Assembly: GCA_018819265.1 (NCBI GenBank) | Contig: JAHJQI010000126.1 | Coordinates: 1-52,794, forward strand | Length of the DNA: 52,794 nucleotides | Origin: Alphaproteobacteria bacterium | GTDB taxonomy: Bacteria > Pseudomonadota > Alphaproteobacteria > Rhizobiales > Hyphomicrobiaceae | Direction: 5' to 3' | Shown: piece after piece, positions 34,593 through 43,655 of the stretch | Layout of the letters: every line of letters starts with the position of its first letter | How positions within the stretch are numbered: the stretch's first letter is position 1 | The notes under the pieces: generated by a model | Database searches by the model: none | Seen by the model: the letters and a program-made list of their open reading frames with translations, nothing else | Told to the model about the DNA's origin: nothing | Program-made: the position numbers and the translations under genes

Positions 34593-35915
34593 ATGGTCAA
34601 TGAAATCCTGGCCGTGTTGATGATCGGCGGCTTCTTCGCCCTCATCATCACCGGCGTTCCCGTGGCGATCTCGCTGGCCGTTTCCGGTCTCGTGTTCGGC
34701 TATCTCGGCTTCGGCGACGGGCTCTTCAACCTGCTGCCCGCGCGCATGTACGGAGTCGTCACGAACTACACGCTGCTGGCGCTGCCGCTGTTCATCTTCA
34801 TGGGGGTGATGCTCGAGAAGTCGAAGCTGGCGGAGGATCTGCTCGATACCATCGGGCTGGCGATGGGCGGATTGAGCGGGGGCATGGCGCTGGCCATCAT
34901 CCTCGTCGGCGTCTTGATGGGGGCCTCCTCGGGGATCGTCGGGGCGACGGTGGTCACGGCCGGCCTCATCGCACTTGGGCCACTGGTGCGGCGCGGATAC
35001 GATCACGGCGTCGCCTGCGGGGTGATCTGCGCGTCGGGTACGCTCGGGCAGATTATTCCGCCGAGCCTCGTCTTGATCCTGCTTGCCGACATCATGGGGG
35101 AATCGGTCGGGACGCTGTTTGCCGCGGCGCTGCTGCCGGGGCTCATGCTGTCGCTTCTGTTCGTCGTCTACATCCTCGGACTTGGCGTTGTCGCGCCCTC
35201 GAGAGTCCCGCCGATCCCGATGATCGAACGCGACGAAGTCAGCAGGGGGCAATTAGCGAAACGGCTGGTGCTCGTGGTGCTGCCGCCGCTGGGTCTGGTA
35301 TTTGCCGTCCTCGGATCGATCATCGGCGGCGTTGCGGCACCGACGGAGGCCGCCTCCATGGGGGCGTTCGGGAGCATTCTTCTCGCGGCGATCACGGGCC
35401 GGCTCAGTTTCGACACCTTGCGCCAGGTTGCCCGTTCGACGCTGTCGACGAGCGCGATGGTTTTCTTCATCCTGATCTGTGCGCAGCCATTCGGCCTAGC
35501 GTTTCGCGGCCTTGGCGGCGAGCATCTCGTCCAGGACATGTTCCGGTTAGTGCCTGGCGGGCTCGAGGGACAGCTCATGTTCCTGATGCTGATCCTGTTC
35601 GTCTTGGGATTCTTCCTCGAATGGATCGAAATCTCGTATATCGCGCTGCCGCTGTTCCTGCCGATCTTCGCTTCCGCGGGGGTTGACATGGTGTGGGTGG
35701 CGATCCTCGTCGCGATGAACCTGCAGACTTCGTTCCTGACGCCGCCGTTCGGCTGGGCGTTGTTCTTCCTGCGCGGTGTGGCGCCGCCGGAAATCTCGAC
35801 GGCCGACATCTACCGTGGCGTCATACCGTTCATCGGAATACAGCTGATCGGGCTGGCGCTGGTGTTCACCTTCCCGGTGATTGCAACATGGCTGCCGAAG
35901 GCGATCGGCTGGTGA
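34593..35915 (+). CDS. TRAP transporter large permease (DctM family)
   Basis: A 440-residue protein with about twelve helices that moves the solute with sodium or proton gradient. It starts at the membrane (EILAVLMIGGFFALIITGVPVAISLAVSGL) and shows the conserved PLFIFMGVMLEKS, GVLMGASSGIVGATVVTAG and CASGTLGQIIPPSLVLI segments, with FLTPPFGWALFFLRG in the C-terminal half. It is the last gene of the TRAP operon and is followed by a convergent lipoprotein gene 41 bp away. Confidence 0.94.
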   Translation: MVNEILAVLMIGGFFALIITGVPVAISLAVSGLVFGYLGFGDGLFNLLPARMYGVVTNYTLLALPLFIFMGVMLEKSKLAEDLLDTIGLAMGGLSGGMALAIILVGVLMGASSGIVGATVVTAGLIALGPLVRRGYDHGVACGVICASGTLGQIIPPSLVLILLADIMGESVGTLFAAALLPGLMLSLLFVVYILGLGVVAPSRVPPIPMIERDEVSRGQLAKRLVLVVLPPLGLVFAVLGSIIGGVAAPTEAASMGAFGSILLAAITGRLSFDTLRQVARSTLSTSAMVFFILICAQPFGLAFRGLGGEHLVQDMFRLVPGGLEGQLMFLMLILFVLGFFLEWIEISYIALPLFLPIFASAGVDMVWVAILVAMNLQTSFLTPPFGWALFFLRGVAPPEISTADIYRGVIPFIGIQLIGLALVFTFPVIATWLPKAIGW

Positions 35916-35956
35916 GGCCGGCCCGAAATCGTAGCCTCATGTGACATGACGATGGC

Positions 35957-36490
35957 TCAGGTGCCGAAGCCGCCCTTCATCGCACCGCCGGAATAGGCCT
36001 TGTAGGCGGCTATGGCGTTGCGGGAGAATTCGAGCGACAGGTCGGTTTCCAGGTAGATCGTATTGTCGTTGGCGCGGAAGCCCTTTTCGCCGCGCACGGC
36101 TGCATAAAGCGGCTTGGCGGTCGGTTCCTTGCTGCCTTCTGCGCCCTCTTCTGGGAGTTCGACGTAGAAGCCGATGAGGCGCGGGCGGTATTGATCGTTC
36201 AAGGTACGCTCGCAGCTGCGCTCCTTCGATTCGCAGATGCGTTCGCTGTCGTAGGTCGGGGCCTGGTCGTTGTGGGCCTTGATTGCCGCCGTGATCGCCT
36301 TCGAGCAGAGTTCATAGTTGAACTTTTCGGTGTTGGCGCAATCATTCGTGGACGTGAAAAGGCCGCGCGGTCCGTTGCCGTGGGTAGGGGCCTCGCCGCC
36401 GCAGCCTGCGAGCGCCAGCGACGAAATCGCGGCCATTATCACGCTTGTTGGCAAGGCACCGTTGGCGAAGGCGCGTGGCTTGGCGGTCAT
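35957..36490 (-). CDS. Lipoprotein resembling the DUF1190/YgiB family
   Basis: A 177-residue protein with a lipoprotein signal: hydrophobic VIMAAISSLALAGC with the lipobox LAGC at about 27-30. The mature part has two Cys pairs (TNDCANTEKFNYELC and RICESKERSCE), a YRPRLIGFYVELP strand and a Gly-rich, Ala/Tyr-containing tail (AYKAYSGGAMKGGFG). The Cys spacing and layout recall DUF1190 (YgiB), of unknown function, but the assignment is tentative. It faces ilvC across a 374-bp divergent region. Confidence 0.7.
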   Translation of the reverse strand: MTAKPRAFANGALPTSVIMAAISSLALAGCGGEAPTHGNGPRGLFTSTNDCANTEKFNYELCSKAITAAIKAHNDQAPTYDSERICESKERSCERTLNDQYRPRLIGFYVELPEEGAEGSKEPTAKPLYAAVRGEKGFRANDNTIYLETDLSLEFSRNAIAAYKAYSGGAMKGGFGT

Positions 36491-37884
<1,394 letters not shown>

Positions 37885-37890
37885 TTCTTG

Positions 37891-37941
37891 TTTGGTCCAC
37901 ACTTCCTAAAGTCGTGTGGATCCGGTTTGGTCTACACTTCC
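37891..37941. repeat. Imperfect 16-bp direct repeat after ilvC
   Basis: TTTGGTCCACACTTCC at 37891-37906 recurs as TTTGGTCTACACTTCC at 37926-37941, one mismatch and a 35-bp period. The first copy also pairs with GTGTGGA at 37914-37920. It shares GGTCCACA with the palindrome in front of ilvI. Function unknown. Confidence 0.6.
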
Positions 37942-38023
37942 GTGCTCAACTCAAGCTTGCGCAGTGGCGACGAATTGAAGTCGGCTTGGGCCCCTGCCAA
38001 CACTTGCCTGAGTGAAGAAATGG

Positions 38024-38053
38024 AAGCCGCAGGAATTATCCTGCGGCTTTTTT
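38024..38053 (+). terminator. Intrinsic terminator after ilvC
   Basis: A perfect 10-bp stem AAGCCGCAGG/CCTGCGGCTT with a 6-nt loop is followed by a run of six T including the stem end. It lies 140 bp after the ilvC stop and would end the ilvC message. Confidence 0.85.
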
Positions 38054-38271
38054 CGTGCTCTGCTACCCACCCGGGTAGGGGGCCGTGTCCGCCTGGGTGA
38101 AACGTTGCGCCGCGCGGCGGTTGCGCGCTGCGGGAATTGCAATGCTGCTCCGCAACATGGCGCCTACCTCGCTGAATCTCCAGGGCTTATCTATCCAGTC
38201 ATCGAGCCGGTTCGGGGCGCAGGTCGTGCGCCGGGCGGGCTCGCACTGCTTAGACCTGAAGGAGAAAGACC

Positions 38272-38649
38272 ATGCGTGCATTCATTATCGCCGCCACCGT
38301 TGCAGCCGCTGTTGGCGTTTCCGCCATTGCGAATGCCGGGGACACCGCGCGCGTCGTACTCGAACCGGCCGCTGGCCAGAGCTTTGAAGTCGGCGCCGGC
38401 AAGGCCGTCGGCTACTTCCTTGCCAAGGAAGGCCAGTGCGAGCTGACCCTGATGGTCGCCCCGGTCGGCGACATCGATGACGTCAAGGGTGCAGGTGCCC
38501 GCGTCCGCTTCGACGTTGCGCCGGGCCACACGGGCGTGTTCGAAAGCCCTGAAGGCGGCGCATTGCAGTTCACCTGCGAAGCCGGCGCCAAGGCGATGTC
38601 GGTGCAGCCGTTCCAGCGGGTCGCTTTTGCCGACCGCAAGGCCGGCTAA
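38272..38649 (+). CDS. Small secreted protein of unknown function
   Basis: A 125-residue protein with a clear signal peptide (AFIIAATVAAAVGVSAIANA, cleavage near residue 22). The mature 100 residues look beta-rich (ARVVLEPAAGQSFEVGAGKAVG, CELTLMVAPV, LQFTCEAGAKAMSVQPFQRVAF) with two cysteines that could bridge. I do not recognise a family. A GGAGA site precedes the ATG, and a UUCG-loop hairpin and strong terminator follow, so it is probably a single-gene transcript. Confidence 0.7.
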   Translation: MRAFIIAATVAAAVGVSAIANAGDTARVVLEPAAGQSFEVGAGKAVGYFLAKEGQCELTLMVAPVGDIDDVKGAGARVRFDVAPGHTGVFESPEGGALQFTCEAGAKAMSVQPFQRVAFADRKAG

Positions 38650-38683
38650 TTATCCCGGATGCCTTCGGGCATCGTGAATAGAG

Positions 38684-38715
38684 AAAACCCCGCGGCTTCG
38701 GCTCGCGGGGTTTTT
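38684..38715. terminator. Bidirectional intrinsic terminator
   Basis: The stem AAAACCCCGCG/CGCGGGGTTTT with a 9-nt loop ends in a T-run on the plus strand and an A-run before it, so it can serve the secreted-protein gene (plus) and purQ (minus). A second hairpin, GATGCC-UUCG-GGCATC, stands just upstream at 38658-38673. Confidence 0.88.
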
Positions 38716-38746
38716 GCTTTCCGGCATGGTTCCGGTTTCGACGCGA

Positions 38747-39451
38747 TCAGGCGGCGGCCTCCATGACCGAGACGACGGCGCTTTCGAAGACGCGGCGGCC
38801 ATCGGTACCGCCAAGGGCGGGTTCGAACAGGCGCTCGGGGTGCGGCATCAGACCGAGGATGCGGCCCGTCGGGTCGGTGATGCCGGCGATGTTGCGCTGG
38901 GAGCCGTTCGGGTTGGCTGCTTCGGTGACCTCGCCGCCGACGTCGCAATAGCGGAAGGCGACGCGGTTTTCGGTTTCGAGGCAGTCGAGGGTCGCTTTAT
39001 CGGCAAAGTAGTTGCCGTCGTGATGGGCGATCGGAACGCGCGCGACTTCCTTCTCGCGGTAGCAGTTGGTGAAGAACGTCCTGTTGTTGTCGCAGCGGAT
39101 GAAAACGTCGCGGCAGATGAACAGCAGCGAGGCGTTGCGCATCAGGGCGCCGGGCAGCAGGCCGGTTTCGAGCAGGATCTGGAAACCGTTGCAGATGCCG
39201 ATGACGGGGGTGCCGGCGTGCGCCTTGGCAATGACGTCACGCATGATCGGCGAATGGGCCGCCATCGCGCCGCAGCGTAGATAGTCGCCATATGAGAAGC
39301 CGCCGGGCAGGATGATGAAATCGCTTTTCGGGACTTCTGAATCGCCGTGCCAGACCATGTTGGCCTTGGACCCGGTGACGGCTTCGGTGGCGACCTTGAC
39401 GTCGCGGTCGCAGTTGGAGCCGGGGAAGACGATGACGGAGGCGCGGATCAT
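38747..39451 (-). CDS. purQ: FGAM synthase glutaminase subunit
   Basis: Releases ammonia from glutamine for phosphoribosylformylglycinamidine synthase, with PurS and PurL, in IMP synthesis. The 234 residues are a class I amidotransferase: [19 protein letters not shown], nucleophile Cys87 in GICNGFQIL, and the His/Glu pair in LMPHPERLF. Its ATG overlaps the stop of the upstream unknown gene by four bases (ATGA), implying coupled translation. purL is not in the window. Confidence 0.96.
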   Translation of the reverse strand: MIRASVIVFPGSNCDRDVKVATEAVTGSKANMVWHGDSEVPKSDFIILPGGFSYGDYLRCGAMAAHSPIMRDVIAKAHAGTPVIGICNGFQILLETGLLPGALMRNASLLFICRDVFIRCDNNRTFFTNCYREKEVARVPIAHHDGNYFADKATLDCLETENRVAFRYCDVGGEVTEAANPNGSQRNIAGITDPTGRILGLMPHPERLFEPALGGTDGRRVFESAVVSVMEAAA

Positions 39452-40095
39452 TGTTTCTTATCCGTTGCTGGCGGCGAGGGTTCCGGTTCGGCGGCACCTT
39501 GGGGCTGTTCGTCCGGTGGCCTGCCGGACGGCGGCGTGGCCTCGGCCGGGGGCGAGGCGGCGGCTGCCGATTCGGGCGACTTTACGCCAGAGTCGGCAAG
39601 TTTGCAGTCGCCTCGTTCGAGGCCGGCGAGTTCCTTTTTGCTGAACAAGGACGCTTTCAGTTCGAAAGACGTGGGGTTGATCGTCACGAGAACCAGCGAG
39701 GTCTCGTCGTCGAGCTGGGTCAGCGCCAGGGGCTTCGGCGACCACAGGTGCAGCGTGCCTTCTTTACCTTGCGTCATCGGGCAATCGGGAGCGCAGCTCG
39801 GACGCGTTGCAGCGATGAACGAAGCTTTGTGGTCGCCGGCACTTTCCGTAACTTTCCAGCGGCCGGGACCGTTGATGTTCGCTGTATCGTCGAGTGCGAT
39901 GTGGATCACCAGCGTTCCCTTGCTGGCTTCGAAGGGGCTGACGTCGAGTTTGACCGCACTCGTCACGCAGGTGATGGCGACTGGCCGGGCCAGATCGAGC
40001 ACCTTCTCAGCGGCGGAAGCCTGCGTCGCGCTCAATACGAGGAGGGCGGCAGCAAGCCCCAAAAAGCGCCGGAAGTCTCGCGGGTGCGATGTCAT
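39448..40095 (-). CDS. Secreted protein of unknown function in the pur cluster
   Basis: A 215-residue protein with a signal peptide ([18 protein letters not shown]) and a beta-rich mature domain ([59 protein letters not shown]). Its 60-residue tail is low-complexity, rich in Pro, Ala, Glu and Ser. Three cysteines (about 43, 99, 103) may bridge. I do not recognise a family. It overlaps purQ (ATGA) at its 3' end and a 51-residue membrane gene (ATGA) at its 5' end, so it is locked into the purine transcript. Confidence 0.72.
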   Translation of the reverse strand: MTSHPRDFRRFLGLAAALLVLSATQASAAEKVLDLARPVAITCVTSAVKLDVSPFEASKGTLVIHIALDDTANINGPGRWKVTESAGDHKASFIAATRPSCAPDCPMTQGKEGTLHLWSPKPLALTQLDDETSLVLVTINPTSFELKASLFSKKELAGLERGDCKLADSGVKSPESAAAASPPAEATPPSGRPPDEQPQGAAEPEPSPPATDKKQ

Positions 40096-40247
40096 CGGAG
40101 CACCAAGAAAGCCGTCGCAAGTGCCATCACCAGGGGCAGCAGTACGAAGACCGCCACCTTGACCGCCACCTTGACCGCCATGTACGTCACGGCGCGGGCG
40201 GCGTCGTTGTCGTTCGGCCTGATCGGCTGGTCTGCGGGTGGCGGCAT
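40092..40247 (-). CDS. 51-residue small membrane protein
   Basis: A short gene below usual ORF cut-offs. The polar N-terminus (MPPPADQPIRPNDNDAARAV) is followed by one hydrophobic helix of about 27 residues (VKVAVFVLLPLVMALATAFLV) ending in Arg. CGGAG stands 6 nt before the ATG, and its TGA overlaps the ATG of the secreted-protein gene (TCAT at 40092-40095 on the plus strand). Strong ribosome site and coupling support it as real. An in-frame 12-bp repeat (40149-40180) encodes VKVAVKVAV at the helix start. Function unknown. Confidence 0.68.
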   Translation of the reverse strand: MPPPADQPIRPNDNDAARAVTYMAVKVAVKVAVFVLLPLVMALATAFLVLR

Positions 40248-40275
40248 CTGAAGCTCCGAGGCAAGCGCCGGCGTT

Positions 40276-40518
40276 TCAGTTCACAAGTTCGATTGAATAG
40301 TTCTCGATGACCGTGTTGGCGAGCAGGTTCTGGCACATGCGCTCGACTTCGGCGCGGGCGGCCGGTGCATCGCTGGCGGCCAGATCGAGTTCGATAAGTT
40401 TGCCCTGGCGGACGCCGGAGACGCCATCGAAGCCAAGAGCGCCGAGCGCATTTTCGATGGCCTTGCCCTGGGGGTCGAGGACGCCGTTCTTCAGGGTGAT
40501 CTTGATAAGGGCTTTCAT
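40276..40518 (-). CDS. purS: FGAM synthase subunit PurS
   Basis: The small bridging subunit that joins PurL and PurQ. It has 80 residues, the normal size, with the family opening KALIKITLKNGVLDPQGKAIENALGALGFDGVSGVRQGK and the C-terminal NLLANTVIENYSIEL. GGGGAGCGG precedes the ATG. It lies between purC (100 bp upstream) and the two unknown envelope genes. Confidence 0.95.
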   Translation of the reverse strand: MKALIKITLKNGVLDPQGKAIENALGALGFDGVSGVRQGKLIELDLAASDAPAARAEVERMCQNLLANTVIENYSIELVN

Positions 40519-40618
40519 TGTCCGCTCCCCGGTCTTACGCGCGCGGAAGCCTGCAAAGAAGCTTCTCGCGGGCGGTCGCAGCCGCCCCGCCGGTCCTGGC
40601 GGGGCGAACCATCATGAT

Positions 40619-41410
40619 TTAGTGAGGCTTGCCTTCGGGCGTGTTCGAGGAGACGAGCACCGGGGTCGAGCCGACCGCCGGGCGGTTCTCGTTGAGGATG
40701 CCAAGGCGGCGGGCGACTTCCTGATAGGCTTCCAGCATGCCGCCGAGATCCTGGCGGAAGCGGTCCTTGTCCATCTTGTCGTTGGTCTTGACGTCCCACA
40801 GCCGGCAGCAGTCCGGGCTGATCTCATCGGCCAGCACGATGCGCATCATGTCGTTTTCCCACTGGCGGCCGAATTCCACCTTGAAGTCGACGAGGCGGAT
40901 GCCGATGCCGAGGAAAAGCCCGACGAGGAAGTCGTTGATGCGAAGCGCGAGCTGCATCATCTCGTCGATTTCCTGGGGCGCCGCCCAGCCGAACGCGGTG
41001 ATGTGCTCTTCGGAGACCATCGGGTCGCCGAGCTTGTCGTCCTTGTAGTAGAATTCGATGATCGAGCGCGGCAGGGCCGAGCCCTCTTCGAGGCCGAGCC
41101 GCTTGGCCAGCGAACCAGCGGCAACATTGCGCACGACGACCTCGATCGGGATGATCTCGACCTCGCGGATAAGCTGCTCGCGCATGTTCAAGCGGCGGAT
41201 GAAGTGGGTCGGCACGCCTATTTCGCCGAGTTTGACGAAAATCAACTCGGAAATGCGGTTGTTGAGCACGCCCTTGCCTTCGATCAGCGCGTGCTTTTGC
41301 GCGTTGAAGGCGGTGGCGTCATCCTTGAAATGCTGAATGAGGGTGCCGGGCTCGGGACCCTCATAGAGGATTTTGGCTTTGCCTTCATAGATGCGGCGGC
41401 GCCTGTTCAT
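40619..41410 (-). CDS. purC: SAICAR synthetase
   Basis: Joins CAIR with aspartate to SAICAR in purine synthesis. The 263 residues begin [34 protein letters not shown] and contain [18 protein letters not shown] and VDFKVEFGR, with the [13 protein letters not shown] signature as [13 protein letters not shown]. The ATG at 41410 with AAAAGGA 7 nt upstream gives the canonical start; an in-frame ATG at 41440 adds ten residues. It leads the purC-purS-(two unknown)-purQ cluster. Its upstream region contains palindrome element E4. Confidence 0.95.
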   Translation of the reverse strand: MNRRRRIYEGKAKILYEGPEPGTLIQHFKDDATAFNAQKHALIEGKGVLNNRISELIFVKLGEIGVPTHFIRRLNMREQLIREVEIIPIEVVVRNVAAGSLAKRLGLEEGSALPRSIIEFYYKDDKLGDPMVSEEHITAFGWAAPQEIDEMMQLALRINDFLVGLFLGIGIRLVDFKVEFGRQWENDMMRIVLADEISPDCCRLWDVKTNDKMDKDRFRQDLGGMLEAYQEVARRLGILNENRPAVGSTPVLVSSNTPEGKPH

Positions 41411-41954
41411 GCCTGGTCCTTTTAGAATGATCGAGCTCATGCCATACGCTTGTTGTTCTACCTATATATGTCGGCACGCCCTGGGAACATTGTAAGTCCC
41501 AATGGCCTGTGGACGCCGTGGCGGGTGTCGCCATTGCGCGTCCTTTGCCACTCCGGTTGCTGCTTGCATTCGGAAGTTGGTGCGGGCAGGAGAGACTAGT
41601 GTTCCGGTTCTGACATTTACTCTTAGACCTGCTGCAATGGGATGCAAATGTCAGCACCATGAGGAACACTAGCAACTCTATGATTCTGGCGTAGCTTTTG
41701 CACCTGACGTTTGGCAACGAACCAAGCCGCAAGTGGGAACCAAACGTCAGGTGCGCTACACTAGCCGATGGCCCCCTGCGAAACAATGTTAACGATGGCG
41801 CATCCTTCCGGCATCGTTGATCTGGAGCCAAGCCATTGAATTCTCTAGTGTTAGAGGGTAGGCAGGCGGTGTAAGACGTGGCCTTCGGGTGCGGCGTTAA
41901 CCAAACCAGGGCGCGAATATGTCGCGCTGTAACTACTATCGGTGGAGACCACTC
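41411..41954. other. Divergent intergenic region, purC / DUF1476 gene
   Basis: A 544-bp gene-free region. It contains palindrome element E4 (41596-41764), an AACGATG/CATCGTT inverted repeat at about 41791-41818, and a mini-hairpin CTCTA-GTGT-TAGAG at 41843-41856 that includes another CTAGTGT. Promoters for purC and the DUF1476 gene must lie on either side of E4; none is clear. No PurR-like or riboswitch motif was recognised. Confidence 0.5.
41596..41764. repeat. Twin CTAG palindrome element E4
   Basis: The first palindrome (41596-41672) has perfect 10-bp outer arms CTAGTGTTCC/GGAACACTAG and a 9-bp inner stem (41610-41618 with 41646-41654) that extends to 12 of 13 pairs. The second (41686-41764) has a degenerate left end (CTGGCGTAGC) against GCTACACTAG and a perfect 15-bp inner stem (41700-41714 with 41740-41754). 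The 13-bp spacer CAACTCTATGATT (41673-41685) is, with one change, the reverse complement of the E2 spacer, so E4 lies in the opposite orientation. Inner stems share CTGAC(A/G)TTT. Confidence 0.88.
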
Positions 41955-42281
41955 ATGACGACCTTTGACGATCGGGAAAAGGCCTTTGAAAAGAAATTCG
42001 CCCATGACCAGGACCTGAAGTTCAAGTCGGAGGCCCGCCGCAACAACATGCTGGCTGCATGGGTTGCCGAAAAGCTCGGCCTGACGGGCGATGAAGTCGC
42101 GGCCTACCAGAAGGAAGTGCGCCGCGCCGACCTCGCCGAAGCCGGCGACGAGGACGTGTTCCGCAAGGTCCGCGCCGATCTCGACGCCAAGGGCGTCAGC
42201 GTTTCGGACGAAGAGTTGCGGGCGCAGATGATCACCGCCATGGAGCAGGCCATCGCCCAGATCGAGAAAGAGCGCGGCTAG
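41955..42281 (+). CDS. DUF1476 protein, F1-ATPase zeta inhibitor family
   Basis: A 108-residue all-helical protein. MTTFDDREKAFEKKFAHDQDLKFKSEARRN is the DUF1476 signature, which is the zeta subunit that blocks ATP hydrolysis by the F1F0-ATPase in Paracoccus and relatives. The N-terminal inhibitory helix and the following four-helix body (MLAAWVAEKLGLTGDEVAAYQKEV...) are complete. The ATG at 41955 with GGTGGAG upstream is preferred over 41919. No ATP synthase gene is nearby; the isolated position next to purine genes is usual in the order but unexplained. Confidence 0.9.
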   Translation: MTTFDDREKAFEKKFAHDQDLKFKSEARRNNMLAAWVAEKLGLTGDEVAAYQKEVRRADLAEAGDEDVFRKVRADLDAKGVSVSDEELRAQMITAMEQAIAQIEKERG

Positions 42282-42361
42282 ATTATCCAGCCAGAGCTCT
42301 GGATATCGGCGCAAGCACCGGGGCGCAGTCTCGACCTGGGTGTTGAGTTGGTCAAGAAAGG

Positions 42362-42940
42362 TTAGCCCAGGCCTTTCATGAACAGCCCGAAACGCAGCAG
42401 TCCCTCCGGCCACGGGCCGTGGCCGGAGGAAACGTTCAGGTGTCCGCATTCGCCGGCTTCGATGACTTCAGCGCCCCAGCCGGCGGCCAACTGTCTGGCG
42501 CGCTCCAGCGAGCAATACGGGTCGTTGGCGGAAGCAACCAGCATGGTGGGGAACGGCAGGCGCGCCGTCGGCAGGGGTGAAAATCCGTGCAGTGAGCGGA
42601 TGGGATCGTAGCCTCGCGTGATCGGCCATTTATCGGCATGATCGACATCGGCGGGCGCGACGAAATAGGCCCCGACTACTTTTCCAGGCGGCAACGTGGC
42701 CGCGGCGTGCACGGCAGTGGCGACGCCGAGGCTGTGGGCCACCAGGACGACCGGCAGCACGGCTTCTTCAACCGCGGCCTCGATGCGCCGAGTCCAGGTT
42801 TTGAGGCTCGGCTCGTACCAGTCCTCCTGCTCGACGCGGCGCGCGGTCTTGAGGCTCCTTTCCCAGCGGCTTTGCCAGTGGTCTTCCTCGGACCCGGACC
42901 AGCCCGGGATGATCAGGATATCGGCATCGGCGGCGCGCAT
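42362..42940 (-). CDS. RBBP9/YdeN family serine hydrolase
   Basis: A 192-residue alpha/beta hydrolase. ILIIPGWSGSEEDHWQSRWE is the family opening. The nucleophile elbow is VAHSLGVATA, the acid lies in VASANDPYCSL, and the His in CGHLNVSSGHGPWPEG. The natural substrate is unknown for most members. It has no signal peptide. The start is ATG with a weak ribosome site. It converges with the DUF1476 gene; a TATCCAG/CTGGATA hairpin without a T-run lies between them at 42284-42305. Confidence 0.88.
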   Translation of the reverse strand: MRAADADILIIPGWSGSEEDHWQSRWERSLKTARRVEQEDWYEPSLKTWTRRIEAAVEEAVLPVVLVAHSLGVATAVHAAATLPPGKVVGAYFVAPADVDHADKWPITRGYDPIRSLHGFSPLPTARLPFPTMLVASANDPYCSLERARQLAAGWGAEVIEAGECGHLNVSSGHGPWPEGLLRFGLFMKGLG

Positions 42941-42982
42941 GGGTGGGTCGGGCTTTCAGCGTGCATGAAGGTTGCGACAAGT

Positions 42983-43561
42983 CTACTGGGTGCCGATGCC
43001 GCGGTAGACCTCGGACAGCGACACTGCCAAGCCGAGTTCGGGAACCTCGATAATTCCGTCGCGGCCAGCGATCTCAAGTGGCTTTTGCGGCATGTCACCA
43101 ACCGCGCTGCCTTGAGGCGGTCCGCGCAGCCAAAGCCAGACGATCGGCTCCTCCTGACTGGCGACGATGTAGGCTTTCAGAGTGGGCAGCAAAGCGTATT
43201 CGGCGGGCTTTTCGGTCATGTCGGTGCCGACCGAGGACGGCGAGAGAACCTCGACGAGGAGTGCCGGTTCGCTGGTCGACAGGTCTCTGCCGTCACGACC
43301 GGCCGATTCGACGAGCACGTCGGGGTAGCGAACCGTTTCGCCGATTTCGACGGCTAGATCAGTGCCGCCGACTTCCCATTTCGTCATGTCGAGTTGCTTT
43401 TGGAACTCCACAATGAAGCGATTGTAAACGCGCCAGTGACCTCTGCTCGTTCCAGCCTGCATGGTGACGATGCCCCCCTTCAGCTCAAAGCGGCCTTCAC
43501 GTTCCTGGACCCAGCGCAGGAACTCGGGCTTGCTAAGCTTGAGATCGAGTGGGGCGTTCAT
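42983..43561 (-). CDS. Uma2 family (DUF820) endonuclease-like protein
   Basis: A 192-residue protein with the Uma2/DUF820 restriction-endonuclease-like fold. It opens KLSKPEFLRWVQEREGRFELKGGIVTMQAG, where the Glu begins the core. The PD-(D/E)xK site is visible as YPDVLVE (Asp) and PALLVEVLSPSSVGTDMTEKPAEY (Glu and Lys). The fold is usually expanded in cyanobacteria and rarely characterised; nuclease activity is inferred. The ATG at 43561 follows GAGGAG; the open frame to 43663 overlaps purB and is rejected. Confidence 0.82.
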   Translation of the reverse strand: MNAPLDLKLSKPEFLRWVQEREGRFELKGGIVTMQAGTSRGHWRVYNRFIVEFQKQLDMTKWEVGGTDLAVEIGETVRYPDVLVESAGRDGRDLSTSEPALLVEVLSPSSVGTDMTEKPAEYALLPTLKAYIVASQEEPIVWLWLRGPPQGSAVGDMPQKPLEIAGRDGIIEVPELGLAVSLSEVYRGIGTQ

Positions 43562-43655
43562 GGCAGCCGTCTCCTCATCGATATAGTGTACCGGCACCGC
43601 GGACGCGCCGCAATTGGGCAGTCCCCGAAGGACAGAGAAAGGCGCAAGCGGCGGC

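Larger units (their letters stand above)
37885..38271. other. ilvC downstream region with repeats and terminator
   Basis: Between ilvC and the small secreted protein gene. It holds an imperfect direct repeat (37891-37906, 37926-37941), a TCCACAC/GTGTGGA hairpin at 37896-37920, the ilvC terminator at 38024-38053, and about 215 bp with no recognised feature that should contain the promoter of the downstream gene. A GGAGA site lies just before that gene's ATG. Confidence 0.5.

Noticed and set aside
42284..42305. TATCCAG/CTGGATA hairpin as a terminator after the DUF1476 gene
   Set aside because: The stem is short and lacks a T-run, so it is mentioned only within gene context.
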